From positions 62,001 through 126,000 of the forward strand of contig NZ_AJYA01000024.1 of NCBI RefSeq assembly GCF_000265075.1: a DNA stretch of 64,000 nt, in the 5' to 3' direction. This DNA comes from Nitritalea halalkaliphila LW7. GTDB taxonomy: Bacteria; Bacteroidota; Bacteroidia; Cytophagales; Cyclobacteriaceae. Both the position numbers and the translations under genes were made by a program. Positions within the stretch are counted from its first letter, which is position 1. Each line of letters begins with the position of its first letter. Below are positions 27,784-36,387 of this stretch, in pieces. Under the pieces are notes generated by a model. It saw nothing but the letters and a program-made list of their open reading frames with translations, had not been told where the DNA came from and made no database searches.

Positions 27784-28730
27784 TGTCTACTGCTCCGACT
27801 TCTGCTGGCCTAAAAGATTATGCCATGCTGCACTTTATCGTGCTCATCTGGGGGTTTACGGCCATTCTGGGCTTGTTGATTAGCCTCCCGGCCTTAGAGA
27901 TCGTCTTTTACCGTACACTATTGGCCGTAGTGGCCATCGGTGGTTTTTTTCTTTGGCGGAGCCAAAGCCTGCGGCTTTCCCGCGCCTCTCTCATTCGTAT
28001 TATCGGGACGGGCATGTTGATCGGGCTGCACTGGGTGCTTTTCTTCGGCGCAGCACGGGCTTCGACTGCTTCGGTCTGTCTGGCTGGAATGGCGACAACC
28101 TCTCTCTGGACGGCATTTATCGAGCCCTTCGCCTATAAGTCTAAGGTCAAATGGTATGAGGTGCTGCTGGGGCTTATGGTGATTTCAGGGCTGTATGTGA
28201 TTTTCCGCTTTGAAGGGGGCTACTGGTTGGGGCTAAGCATGGCTATCGCTTCGGCATTCTTGGGTGCTGTTTTTTCGGTGATCAACAGTAAATTGACCAA
28301 AAAACATGAGCCTTACACGCTAACATTTTATGAAATGCTGGGTGCCTGCCTGTTCACGCTCCTATGCATGCCGATTTACAGCATGTACTTCGCTGAAGAA
28401 GGACTGCAGCTGCTGCCTAAGGGACTGGATTGGCTTTGGTTGTTCCTGTTAGGTGGGGTCTGTACGGTGTACGCTTTCGCCGTTTCGGTGGAGCTGATGA
28501 GGAGAATTACCGCCTTTGCGGTGAATTTAACCATCAATTTGGAGCCTGTTTACGGGATTGTTTTGGCTGTTTTGATCTTCGGGGAGAAGGAGCAGATGAC
28601 CCCGGGCTTTTACTTGGGGACGCTTATTATTTTGATTTCCGTGCTGCTATATCCCTTGGTTCAATTTCTATACCGCAAGCGGCAAGCGCGACGTGCTGCT
28701 ACAGCTGCGAAGCTTTACCCTCGTGCATAA
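27783..28730 (+). CDS. DMT family (EamA) transporter
   Basis: 315 residues with about ten hydrophobic helices in two EamA repeats. The N-terminal repeat has HFIVLIWGFTAILGLLISLP and FYRTLLAVVAIGGFF. The second has YKSKVKWYEVLLGLMVISGLYVIF, SMAIASAFLGAVFSVIN and INLEPVYGIVLAVLIFGEKEQ, the conserved E-P motif near the end. It probably exports a metabolite or amino acid; the substrate cannot be told. It overlaps the LptF/G gene by one base. A basic RKRQARRAA stretch ends it. Confidence 0.88.
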   Translation: MSTAPTSAGLKDYAMLHFIVLIWGFTAILGLLISLPALEIVFYRTLLAVVAIGGFFLWRSQSLRLSRASLIRIIGTGMLIGLHWVLFFGAARASTASVCLAGMATTSLWTAFIEPFAYKSKVKWYEVLLGLMVISGLYVIFRFEGGYWLGLSMAIASAFLGAVFSVINSKLTKKHEPYTLTFYEMLGACLFTLLCMPIYSMYFAEEGLQLLPKGLDWLWLFLLGGVCTVYAFAVSVELMRRITAFAVNLTINLEPVYGIVLAVLIFGEKEQMTPGFYLGTLIILISVLLYPLVQFLYRKRQARRAATAAKLYPRA

Positions 28731-28975
28731 AGGTGTGTAGCGTTCGTTTTTGGGTATAAAAGATTGAATAGTGTATGTATAGGGTGTACAGGTTCTTTTA
28801 TAATAGTTGAAATCTTGTTTTTTTTTCACCTGATAATCAACGGGTTATGATCGTTTTTTTTTTTGCTGATATGTTTTCTTATATCACTTATTTTTCGATG
28901 CGGATAGGTCTATATTACAGTGTGTTTAGCGCTGAATTACTTTTATTTTTTTACGATCCAACTTAAAAAAAAACT
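28731..28975. other. AT-rich non-coding entry into accessory island
   Basis: No convincing gene. It contains long T-runs (near 28819-28827 and 28854-28865). No exact TAnnTTTG promoter match was found, although the peptide gene at 28976 should be transcribed from here. The drop in GC at about 28740 marks the boundary of the island. Confidence 0.5.
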
Positions 28976-29275
28976 ATGAAAAGGTTTGTTTTTAGATTAT
29001 TTTCATTTAAGATTATTGTTGTTATTTTTACGATAATGACTATTAATCAAGAAAAAGCGCTATCAGGTACCACATATGGTAAAGAATTGTCCTCAACTAT
29101 AGCATATGGAACGTTTTTTCACGGAGGACTTGATGTTCTAGGATTAGATATGCCTATGGGTTTTACTTTAGAATATGGAACAGATCCAGTGGGTGTCATG
29201 AAAAACTGCACTTGGGCCTTTGCAACATGTGATAATTCACAATCTGGATTTTCTTTGTTTCCTGGTTGCAATTGA
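28976..29275 (+). CDS. small exported Cys-containing peptide precursor
   Basis: 99 residues starting MKRFVFRLFSFKIIVVIFTI, a basic then hydrophobic signal-like N-terminus. The mature part is Gly/Thr/Phe rich (YGTFFHGGLDVLGLDMPMGF) and carries three cysteines only in its last 25 residues (KNC, ATC and the penultimate residue GC-N). I do not recognise a family. It shares layout with the peptide at 2-250: short, exported, Cys near the C-terminus, followed by a hairpin and a propeller lipoprotein gene. The sequences themselves are not obviously alike. It may be a secreted peptide handled by the two downstream lipoproteins. Confidence 0.6.
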   Translation: MKRFVFRLFSFKIIVVIFTIMTINQEKALSGTTYGKELSSTIAYGTFFHGGLDVLGLDMPMGFTLEYGTDPVGVMKNCTWAFATCDNSQSGFSLFPGCN

Positions 29276-29285
29276 AATTAAGTAT

Positions 29286-29316
29286 AAGGCTCCCATTATT
29301 TAATGGGGCCTTTTTT
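29286..29316 (+). terminator. terminator/attenuator hairpin between peptide and propeller genes
   Basis: AAGGCTCCCATT (29286-29297) pairs with AATGGGGCCTT (29302-29312) with one mismatch or bulge, followed by TTTT. It is strong and placed only 20 bases before the start of the next gene, so downstream genes would be read through at reduced level or need their own start. Confidence 0.75.
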
Positions 29317-29335
29317 GATTTATTTATATAATACG

Positions 29336-30542
29336 ATGTCGAATAAATACATTTTCATTAAATTGTTCATTTTTTTTTCCTTTGCATGTGGGCGTAAGGA
29401 TGCGTTTATGAGCTATCAGAACCTGACTGGAGATGAGGTGCTTATACGGGTAGAAGAGATCCCTTTTCAGAAAAGATACGTTTTAGATAGTTTACTTGAA
29501 GTGCAAAAAGTTGTCCAACTGGAAGGTGGAGCGGATATTTTTATTGGGAGTTATGATAAAGTGTCACTAGCAGGAGGAAACATCTTTGTTTTAGACAAGA
29601 CGCTGACCCACTCTCTTTTTGTATTTAATGAAAATGGTGAATTTTTGTTTAAAATAGCCAGTCTTGGTGAAGGTCCTGAAGAATACCGAGAAATCCGTGA
29701 TTTTACAGTAAGCTCCGATTCGCAGACACTCGATATTTTAGACTTTGGAGGGAAGAAAATTTTAACGTATAATAGAAATAATGGAGCATTTATTCAGGCA
29801 GTCCCGCTGGATATAAGCACCTATTTTGATACCTTTGAAAAAGTGGAGGATCACTATATCGCCATGCACGCCAATCACTGTGGCAATTTAAATGGCTGTA
29901 ACAATATATCCTTTGTAGAGAGTGGTTTTTCAACATTAAAAAGCGCACTTCAGATCCACGAGAGATTGAAAAATTATGATTATAAGGGAGCGTTATCGTT
30001 TTCACGAAACGGCGATTAAGATTTTTTTTAGTGAGCTCTTTAATGATACTATTTATGAAGTGATGATGGAGGATCAAAGACTCCGTGCAAAATTTGCCAT
30101 AGACTTCGGGAAGTATCAACTTCCGGATGCATTCAAATATTCGAGGCGTAATTCCAAATTAGATAAGGCCTTAGATTATGCTATTACAAATGGACTGACG
30201 CTTGGTCTCCATGACTTCTATTGTTCCGATAGGTTCTTATATTTTAGGTATGGTATGCCACAGTTAAGAGAGGTTTATATAGATCTAACGACGGATAAGG
30301 CCCTTTCATTCGATCGTTCCGTTACGCAAAATTTTTTACTCATAGGCGACGTTGTAGCGATGGACCAGGAGCATCTAGTAAAGGTAATGTCTTCAGAGCT
30401 GGTAGATAATATGTTAAAAACATATTTTAACACAAGCGATTCTTTGGAATTTAGAAGTAAGCATAAAACTTTTTATGAACTGGCTAAGGACGTCCAAACA
30501 GGATCAAATGGCCTCATCACTTTCTTAACCTTAACGCTATAA
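29336..30542 (+). CDS. 6-bladed beta-propeller lipoprotein (one frameshift)
   Basis: About 401 residues after repair. The ATG at 29336 gives a lipoprotein signal MSNKYIFIKLFIFFSFACG with lipobox FAC. The repeats are recognisable: GGNIFVLDKTLTHSLFVFNE then NGEFLFKIASLGEGPEEY and LDILDFGGKKILTYNRNNG, the NHL/6-bladed propeller pattern with the conserved G-E-G-P-x-E-Y. The frame breaks at 30016-30017: removing one T turns GATTAAG into GAT AAG and restores NGDKIFFSELFNDTIYEV. This is an apparent insertion, not in a long run, so true pseudogenisation is possible. The gene before it encodes an exported peptide and the one after it a CxxC lipoprotein. Confidence 0.7.
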
Positions 30543-30548
30543 TGTGCT

Positions 30549-31004
30549 ATGCGAATTTCTGTTCTTTTCTTTATTTCGGCACTTTTTCTGATCTCATGTG
30601 AGCGTGGGCCGCAAAATGACGAAGCCTACACGTTAAAAATCTACTCTTGGTTTGCGAGTTATTATGAAAAAATAGACTTTCACGCTTCCACCCATTCAAC
30701 GGAGGTCTGGTACCTCTATTTTGATGATGCATTAACCTGCGAAACATGCAAATTAGAGATACTTTCACAAGTTAGGGAGAATCCCGCTGTGCATGTTATT
30801 ACCAACTTCGAAGAGGAGCAGCGGGTAAATTTATTTAAAAAAGTATATAAATTACAGCACAACGTTTATAATGTGCAGTCCAGGTTTGTAGAATTGCCTA
30901 CACCTTTCTTATTCCGATTAGATGGAACTCGGATGTATGATTTACACGTCTTGGATGATGATTTTTTACAGCGTAGGTCTATCGCTAAGCTGTTGAAGAG
31001 CTAA
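30549..31004 (+). CDS. small lipoprotein with CxxC motif, possibly thioredoxin-like
   Basis: 151 residues. The signal peptide has lipobox LISC. After an Ile/Tyr-rich region, VWYLYFDDALTCETCKLEIL places a C-E-T-C motif just after a predicted beta-strand, as in thioredoxin-like redox proteins. ELPTPFLFRLDG resembles the cis-Pro strand (x-T/x-P-x-x) of that fold. Overall similarity is too weak to be sure. It starts 6 bases after the propeller gene, so they are one unit. With a Cys-bearing exported peptide in the same unit, a role in thiol chemistry or surface anchoring of that peptide is a reasonable but untested idea. Confidence 0.5.
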   Translation: MRISVLFFISALFLISCERGPQNDEAYTLKIYSWFASYYEKIDFHASTHSTEVWYLYFDDALTCETCKLEILSQVRENPAVHVITNFEEEQRVNLFKKVYKLQHNVYNVQSRFVELPTPFLFRLDGTRMYDLHVLDDDFLQRRSIAKLLKS

Positions 31005-31060
31005 TAAAACAGTTCCTCTAAGAAGCTAACCAGGTGGTTCAGGGCCCGTAAGGCTTTACC

Positions 31061-31077
31061 TTTGCCCGAAGGGCAAA
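31061..31077. terminator. short hairpin between converging genes
   Basis: TTTGCCC and GGGCAAA form a perfect 7-base stem with a 3-base loop between two converging genes. Flanking T-runs are weak, so a terminator role is only likely from position. Confidence 0.3.
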
Positions 31078-31108
31078 ATTATGGATAAGTTAGGTCTGTA
31101 GCCTGCGC

Positions 31109-31920
31109 TTACCACTTCCACGGCAAGGTAAACACCTGATAGTGCCTTGGCCAGTCCATAGGTGGGGGCCCTTGTTCGAAAATGCCGAACATGGTGGAGC
31201 CAGAACCGGACATGGCCGCATACCAGGCACCTGCCGCGTAGAGGGTTTCTTTTATTTGAGCAAGCTCAGGGTGTAGTTCAAAAATGCCCTGCTCGAAATC
31301 GTTTATAAGTTGTTCCTTCCAGCTTTCCGGCTTGGTCAGCACCTCTTGGAGAACAAAGGCCGGCTTTTTAGGACGTATGCCAGCGTATGCTTCGCGGGTA
31401 CTGACGTGTACCTGTGGATAGATCAGCACCAGGTGGCCTTCCTGAGTCGGTAATTGGATGGGGTTTAAAATCTCCCCTCTACCTGTTGCGATTTTAGGCG
31501 TGTTCTGAATGAAAAAGGGCAGTCGCTTCCTAATTTAGCGGCATATTCTTCTAACAGCCAGTCCTCGAGGTGTAAGTTGAACAGCTTACTCATTAGCGTA
31601 AGTGCAAAGGCTGCGTCTGCAGATCCACCTCCAAGTCCCGCGCCCATAGGGATTTTTTTTAGCAGGTGGATTTCTGCCTCGGGAAGGGAGGGGAAGTCTT
31701 TTTTAAGTAAACGGTATGCTTTTAGGATTAAGTTATCCTTTTCATTTCCCGGAATGGGGATGCCATGGGCAAAAAAGCGCTGCTGCTTGCTTTCGACGAT
31801 TTCCAGTGCATCATGCAGGGCGATGGGTACCATGCAGGTTTCGATTTCATGATAGCCATCTGAGCGTTTTGCTGTAATGGAAAGGCCAAGATTGATTTTT
31901 GCGTTGGGAAAGGCAAGCAT
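31109..31920 (-). CDS. ispE: 4-diphosphocytidyl-2-C-methyl-D-erythritol kinase (one frameshift)
   Basis: About 270 residues after repair. A GHMP kinase of the non-mevalonate isoprenoid pathway. Blocks are MLAFPNAKINLGLSITAKR at the start, LKKIPMGAGLGGGSADAAFAL (ATP loop), AKLGSDCPFF and near the C-terminus YAAMSGSGSTMFGIF. The frame breaks at 31512-31516: one more base in the A5 run (T on the coding strand) restores DCPFFIQNTPKIATGRGEIL. It stands alone, with the ilv promoter region divergent upstream. Confidence 0.9.
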
Positions 31921-32260
31921 CTTTTTTTCGGGTAAAGATAGGGAAAAAGGGCGTGGTCTGCTTGAAAATGTATTTTATGTGCGTAGGAAGCGGTTTTTTG
32001 TTCGTGAACGACATTCGAGGAAAAGGGCGAGTGCGTTAACGAAAATTCGATAAACTTTATTTTATATTTCCAAAACTGTAATGGTATCCATATTTTTTTT
32101 AGCAACTATACAATCGAAACATTGTTTGGTTCTGCTGGGGTTTTTTTAGGGGATTCAAGAATAAAGTCTTAAAAAAATTATCGATAGTGAATATTATTTT
32201 GCAAAAGTGCTTTTTGGCAGCACTAAAAAATTATTAAAAAGGTAAAAAATGAAATAAATG
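31921..32260. other. AT-rich intergenic region between ispE and the ilv operon
   Basis: 340 bases with no convincing gene on either strand. The only structure seen is AGTGCT-TTTTGGC-AGCACT near 32206-32225, flanked by A-runs. The ispE promoter should lie here but no exact consensus match was found. Confidence 0.5.
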
Positions 32261-32293
32261 TTTGTGAAATCTCGAATTAACCCCTTATGTTTG
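32261..32293 (+). promoter_or_regulatory. ilv-leu operon promoter
   Basis: TTTG (32261-32264), a 21-base spacer and TATGTTTG (32286-32293) fit the Bacteroidota sigma consensus TTTG...TAnnTTTG. Transcription would start near 32300, about 20 bases before the leader peptide. Confidence 0.75.
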
Positions 32294-32319
32294 TATCACC
32301 ATTACAACAGAAACAACAC

Positions 32320-32379
32320 ATGTACCACGTAATCAGCGTCCTCTTTATTCTTCTACTGCTCATTAGTAAAATGAACTGA
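32320..32379 (+). CDS. branched-chain amino acid leader peptide
   Basis: A 19-codon reading frame encodes MYHVISVLFILLLLISKMN and stops with TGA at 32377-32379. Ten of 19 residues are Val, Ile or Leu, including L-L-L-L-I in succession, read by four different Leu codons (ctt, cta, ctg, ctc). This is the signature of a leader peptide whose translation senses charged tRNA-Leu, -Ile and -Val. It lies between the promoter and an attenuator hairpin, about 90 bases before ilvD. No independent function for the peptide is expected. Confidence 0.85.
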   Translation: MYHVISVLFILLLLISKMN

Positions 32380-32442
32380 GGCACTGTTTTACCTATCTAA
32401 CAACTATAATCGGGAAGTGCCTCCTACACAGGCACTTTTTTT
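32378..32442 (+). promoter_or_regulatory. transcription attenuator: antiterminator and terminator hairpins
   Basis: Two alternative stems share one segment. Antiterminator: GAGGCACT (32378-32385, overlapping the leader stop codon) pairs perfectly with AGTGCCTC (32416-32423). Terminator: AAGTGCCT (32415-32422) pairs perfectly with AGGCACTT (32430-32437) around 7 bases, running into seven Ts (32436-32442). A ribosome that finishes the leader peptide covers the first GAGGCACT and lets the terminator form. A ribosome stalled on the Leu/Ile/Val codons leaves it free to form the antiterminator. The operon would then be expressed when branched-chain aminoacyl-tRNA is scarce. Confidence 0.85.
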
Positions 32443-32470
32443 ATACCGATTACAGCAGGCAAAGTAGCAC

Positions 32471-34153
32471 ATGAACGACATGAAACGACATAGTTGGGAG
32501 ATCAGTCAGAATCCCGAGCATCCAGCAGGCAAGGCCATGTTATATGCCACTGGCATGAGTGATAAGCAGATGAACCAGCCCTTCGTGGGTGTCGGAAGCT
32601 GCGGTTATGAGAGTAATCCCTGTAACATGCATCTAAATGACCTGGCAGCCTCCATCCGTGAAGCGACACGGAAAGAAGGGTTGACAGGTCTTGTTTTTAA
32701 TACCATCGGTATCTCTGATGGAACCTCTATGGGGACCTTAGGGATGCGGTACTCCTTGGTTTCGCGAGAGATAATCGCCGATTCGGTGGAGTCTTTTATT
32801 TGTGGACATTCTTTCGACGCTTCCATCACGGTGGCGGGATGTGATAAAAACATGCCAGGTGCTATTATGGGCATGCTCCGTACAGATCGTCCCGGTATCA
32901 TGGTGTATGGGGGTACCATCGCCTCGGGACTCTATAAGGGAGAGAAATTAAATATAGTTTCTGCTTTTGAGGCCTTCGGCAAGCGCCTAAAGGGTGAGAT
33001 TTCAGAGGAGGACTACGATGGCGTCATCCGAAACGCCTGCCCCGGCGCAGGAGCGTGTGGCGGCATGTACACGGCGAATACGATGAGTTCTGCGGCGGAA
33101 GCTATGGGCATGTCCCTGCCCTATAGCAGTACGAATCCAGCGATGTCCCCAGAGAAACAAGCGGAGTGTGCCGAAGCTGCCGCCGCTATCAAGCGCCTGA
33201 TTGCTGCCGACATTCGTCCCTCGCACATCGTCACCCGAAAGAGTTTGGAAAACGCCGTTCGTGTGGTCGTACTTTTGGGCGGTAGCACAAATGCGGTGCT
33301 CCACCTTCTCGCCATCGCACGTACCGCTGGAGTGCCCTTTACCCTGGAAGATTTTCGACGGATCAACGAGGAAACCCCTGTCATCGGCGATTTCAAGCCA
33401 AGCGGACAATTTTTGATGGAAGATCTTCATGAGCAGGGTGGCCTGCCCGCTTTTATGCGCTATCTATTGGATAAGGGCCTTCTCCATGGAGACTGTCTGA
33501 CGGTAACGGGTAAAACCGTAGCGGAAAATTTAGCGGCGATCAGTCCGATTATCCCTTCTACGGTGAATGCCATTCGCCCTTTAGAGCAGCCCCTTAAGCC
33601 GACTGGTCACCTCTGTATTTTAAAGGGGAATTTGGCCCCAGAGGGGGCTGTCGCCAAAATATCCGGTAAGGAGGGCAAAGCCTTCCAAGGGCCAGCTAAG
33701 GTGTATGACTCCGAGGCGGAGGCAAATGCAGCCATTCGAGACAAGCAGGTACAGGCGGGCGATGTCGTGGTCATTCGCTATGTAGGTCCCAAGGGAGGCC
33801 CCGGAATGCCGGAGATGTTAAAACCCACAAGTATGATCATCGGAGCAGGCTTGGGTTCAGAGGTGGCCTTGATTACGGATGGCCGCTTTTCGGGAGGTAC
33901 CCACGGTTTTGTGGTGGGGCATGTGACACCAGAAGCCTATCTGGGAGGACCCATCGGGCTGCTGCAGGATGGCGATCTGATCACGATCGCTTCGGATGGG
34001 CTTACGCTCTCAGTCGATCTAAGTGAGGAGGAGCTGGCGCAAAGGAAAAAGACTTGGACACCTCGACAGCCGAAGGGCTTACAGGGAACACTTAAAAAAT
34101 ACAATCGATTAGTTGCCACGGCCTCTGAAGGCTGTGTGACAGATCAAGACTAA
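32471..34153 (+). CDS. ilvD: dihydroxy-acid dehydratase
   Basis: 560 residues. It dehydrates 2,3-dihydroxy acids to the 2-oxo acids that precede valine and isoleucine. The Fe-S ligand Cys motifs are visible: [30 protein letters not shown] and [20 protein letters not shown]. Further blocks are [17 protein letters not shown] and [21 protein letters not shown]. It is the first structural gene after the attenuator and starts 28 bases past its T-run. ilvB follows after 18 bases. Confidence 0.96.
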   Translation: MNDMKRHSWEISQNPEHPAGKAMLYATGMSDKQMNQPFVGVGSCGYESNPCNMHLNDLAASIREATRKEGLTGLVFNTIGISDGTSMGTLGMRYSLVSREIIADSVESFICGHSFDASITVAGCDKNMPGAIMGMLRTDRPGIMVYGGTIASGLYKGEKLNIVSAFEAFGKRLKGEISEEDYDGVIRNACPGAGACGGMYTANTMSSAAEAMGMSLPYSSTNPAMSPEKQAECAEAAAAIKRLIAADIRPSHIVTRKSLENAVRVVVLLGGSTNAVLHLLAIARTAGVPFTLEDFRRINEETPVIGDFKPSGQFLMEDLHEQGGLPAFMRYLLDKGLLHGDCLTVTGKTVAENLAAISPIIPSTVNAIRPLEQPLKPTGHLCILKGNLAPEGAVAKISGKEGKAFQGPAKVYDSEAEANAAIRDKQVQAGDVVVIRYVGPKGGPGMPEMLKPTSMIIGAGLGSEVALITDGRFSGGTHGFVVGHVTPEAYLGGPIGLLQDGDLITIASDGLTLSVDLSEEELAQRKKTWTPRQPKGLQGTLKKYNRLVATASEGCVTDQD

Positions 34154-34171
34154 TCTTTAACCACTAATTTT

Positions 34172-35853
34172 ATGATCAGAGGAGCAGATATCATCGTTCA
34201 GTCGCTGATAGCCGAGCAGGTGGAATACATCTTCGGCTATCCCGGGGGGGCCATCATGCCCGTTTATGATGCCTTATACGACTATCATGAGCGCATCAAG
34301 CATGTGCTTACGCGGCATGAGCAGGGAGCTATTCATGCGGCACAGGGCTATGCGCGCGTTTCAGGTAAAGTGGGTGTAGCGCTGGCTACTTCCGGGCCTG
34401 GTGCGACGAATTTGATCACAGGGCTGGCTGACGCCTTAATCGACAGTACACCTTTAGTCTGTATCACAGGACAGGTGGCGGCTCACCTGCTCGGTTCGGA
34501 TGCTTTCCAAGAAACAGATGTGGTGGGAATTTCCATGCCGGGCACGAAATGGAACTATCAGGTGCGCCACGCGGCAGATATCGCACCAGCGATCGCGAAG
34601 GGCTTCCACATCGCGCGAAGCGGCAGGCCTGGTCCAGTGCTTATCGACATCACGAAAAATGCACAAATCGAGCTGGCAGAAATGCAGTACACGCCCTGCA
34701 CCTACATTCGGAGTTACCGACCTTATGTGCCGATTAGTGCGGAGCGGGTGGCAGAAGCAGCGGCCTTAATCGATGCAGCAGAGCGTCCTTACCTGTTATT
34801 TGGCCAAGGGTGTCTATCGGTGAGGCAGATGAAGAGTTGAGGGCATTTGTAGAAAAAACTGGCATACCTTCCGCGGCTACCTTACTGGGAACGGGCTCTT
34901 TATCCGAAGATCATCCCTGCTATGTAGGAAAATTAGGCATGCATGGCAACTATGCGCCGAACTTGCTTACCAACAAGTGCGATGTTTTAATCGCTGTGGG
35001 GATGCGTTTCGATGACCGGGTGACAGGCGATTTAAAGCGGTACGCACGACAGGCGAAGGTAATTCATTTAGAGCTAGACCCCGCCGAAATAGATAAAAAT
35101 GTAAAAACCACTGTAGCCATTCAGGGGGATTGTAAGTTGAGCTTAGCGGCTCTGACGGAGGCCGTGAAGCCTAACGCGCATCCGGAGTGGCTGGCGGAGT
35201 TTCGCGCCTTGGAGGCGCAAGAATATGAGCAAGTCGTCTGCGGGGATTTGAAGCCCTGCAAGCCAGGCCTGACTATGGGTGAGGTGATGCACCATATTAA
35301 TGCCTTTAAGACAGATGATGCTGTGCTGGTTACGGATGTGGGGCAGCATCAGATGATCGCCTGGAGGTATTTTAAATTCCAGCAGGGAAGAACGAATATC
35401 ACTTCTGGCGGCTTGGGCACGATGGGATTTGGCTTGCCAGCCGCCTTAGGTGCGCAGCTACACGATTACAAGCGGCAGGTGATCTGCGTGATGGGAGACG
35501 GTGGCATCCAGATGACGATTCAGGAGCTGGGAACGATTATGCAGACCAAGGCTCCTGTGAAGATGGTGCTTTTAAACAACAATTACCTCGGTATGGTGCG
35601 GCAGTGGCAGCAGCTGTTTTTTGACAAGCGGTATTCTTTTACCGAGCTAGAAAATCCAGATTTTATAAAGATCGTGGAAGCCTACAACATTAAGGCCCGC
35701 AAGGTGACGACGCGGGAGGGACTGCGAGAAGCGGTGGCAGAGATGCTTTTCGAGGAAGGACCTTCCTTTTTAGAAGTCGTGGTAGAAAAAGAGGACAATG
35801 TCTTCCCGATGATTGCTACTGGATGTGCTGTGGATGAAGTTCGCTTGGCCTAA
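34172..35853 (+). CDS. ilvB: acetolactate synthase large subunit (one frameshift)
   Basis: About 560 residues after repair. A thiamine diphosphate enzyme joining two pyruvates, or pyruvate and 2-oxobutyrate. The FGYPGGAIMPVYDALYD start, catalytic Glu in LTRHEQGAIHAAQGYARVSG, SGPGATNLITGLADA, VMGDGGIQMTIQELGTI and LNNNYLGMVRQWQQLF (ThDP motif G-D-G-x24-N-N) are all present. The frame breaks in the G-run at 34808-34810: one more G gives GQGVSIGEADEELRAFVEK. It is followed by its regulatory subunit after 10 bases. Confidence 0.95.
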
Positions 35854-35863
35854 ACTAACCCGT

Positions 35864-36361
35864 ATGAAACGTTATACTATTTCTGTTTTTACAGAGAATT
35901 TTATCGGAATCTTAAACCGCATCACCATTATTTTCACCCGGAGGGGGATTAATATCGATGCACTTACAGCCTCCGAAAGCCGGCAGGACGGCATACATAA
36001 GATCACCATAGAGGTGACGACCACGGAGGAGAAGATCGTCCACCTTACCAAGCAGATCGAGAAAATCATCGACGTGGTAAAGGCTTTTTACTACCTAGAT
36101 GAGGAAGTGGTGTATCAGGAAATCGCTTTGTATAAAATTCCCACCCGCTGTCTGGATGCGGGCTTAGAAAGTGTGATTCGGCAGTTTAATGCCCACATCA
36201 TTGCGGCGGAGCCGGAATTTGTCGTCTTGGAATTTACAGGCCATAAAGAAGAAACGCAGCAGCTGCTAGAGCTGCTGAAAGCGTATGAAATTTTAGAGTT
36301 TGCCCGCTCCGGGCGTGTGGCTGTGGCCAAGCCGATGGAGACTATCAATGCTTATTTATAA
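35864..36361 (+). CDS. ilvN: acetolactate synthase small (regulatory) subunit
   Basis: 165 residues from the ATG at 35864. The N-terminal ACT domain reads YTISVFTENFIGILNRITIIFTRR then GINIDALTASES, the Val-binding pattern of the family. The C-terminal domain follows (ALYKIPTRCLDAGLESVIRQF, VLEFTGHKEETQQLLELLKAY, ILEFARSGRVAVAKP). It provides valine feedback control of the large subunit, a second layer of regulation besides the attenuator. The start was chosen because upstream residues belong to the tail of ilvB. Confidence 0.95.
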   Translation: MKRYTISVFTENFIGILNRITIIFTRRGINIDALTASESRQDGIHKITIEVTTTEEKIVHLTKQIEKIIDVVKAFYYLDEEVVYQEIALYKIPTRCLDAGLESVIRQFNAHIIAAEPEFVVLEFTGHKEETQQLLELLKAYEILEFARSGRVAVAKPMETINAYL

Positions 36362-36387
36362 CATCAAACCATAAAACCTAATTACTT

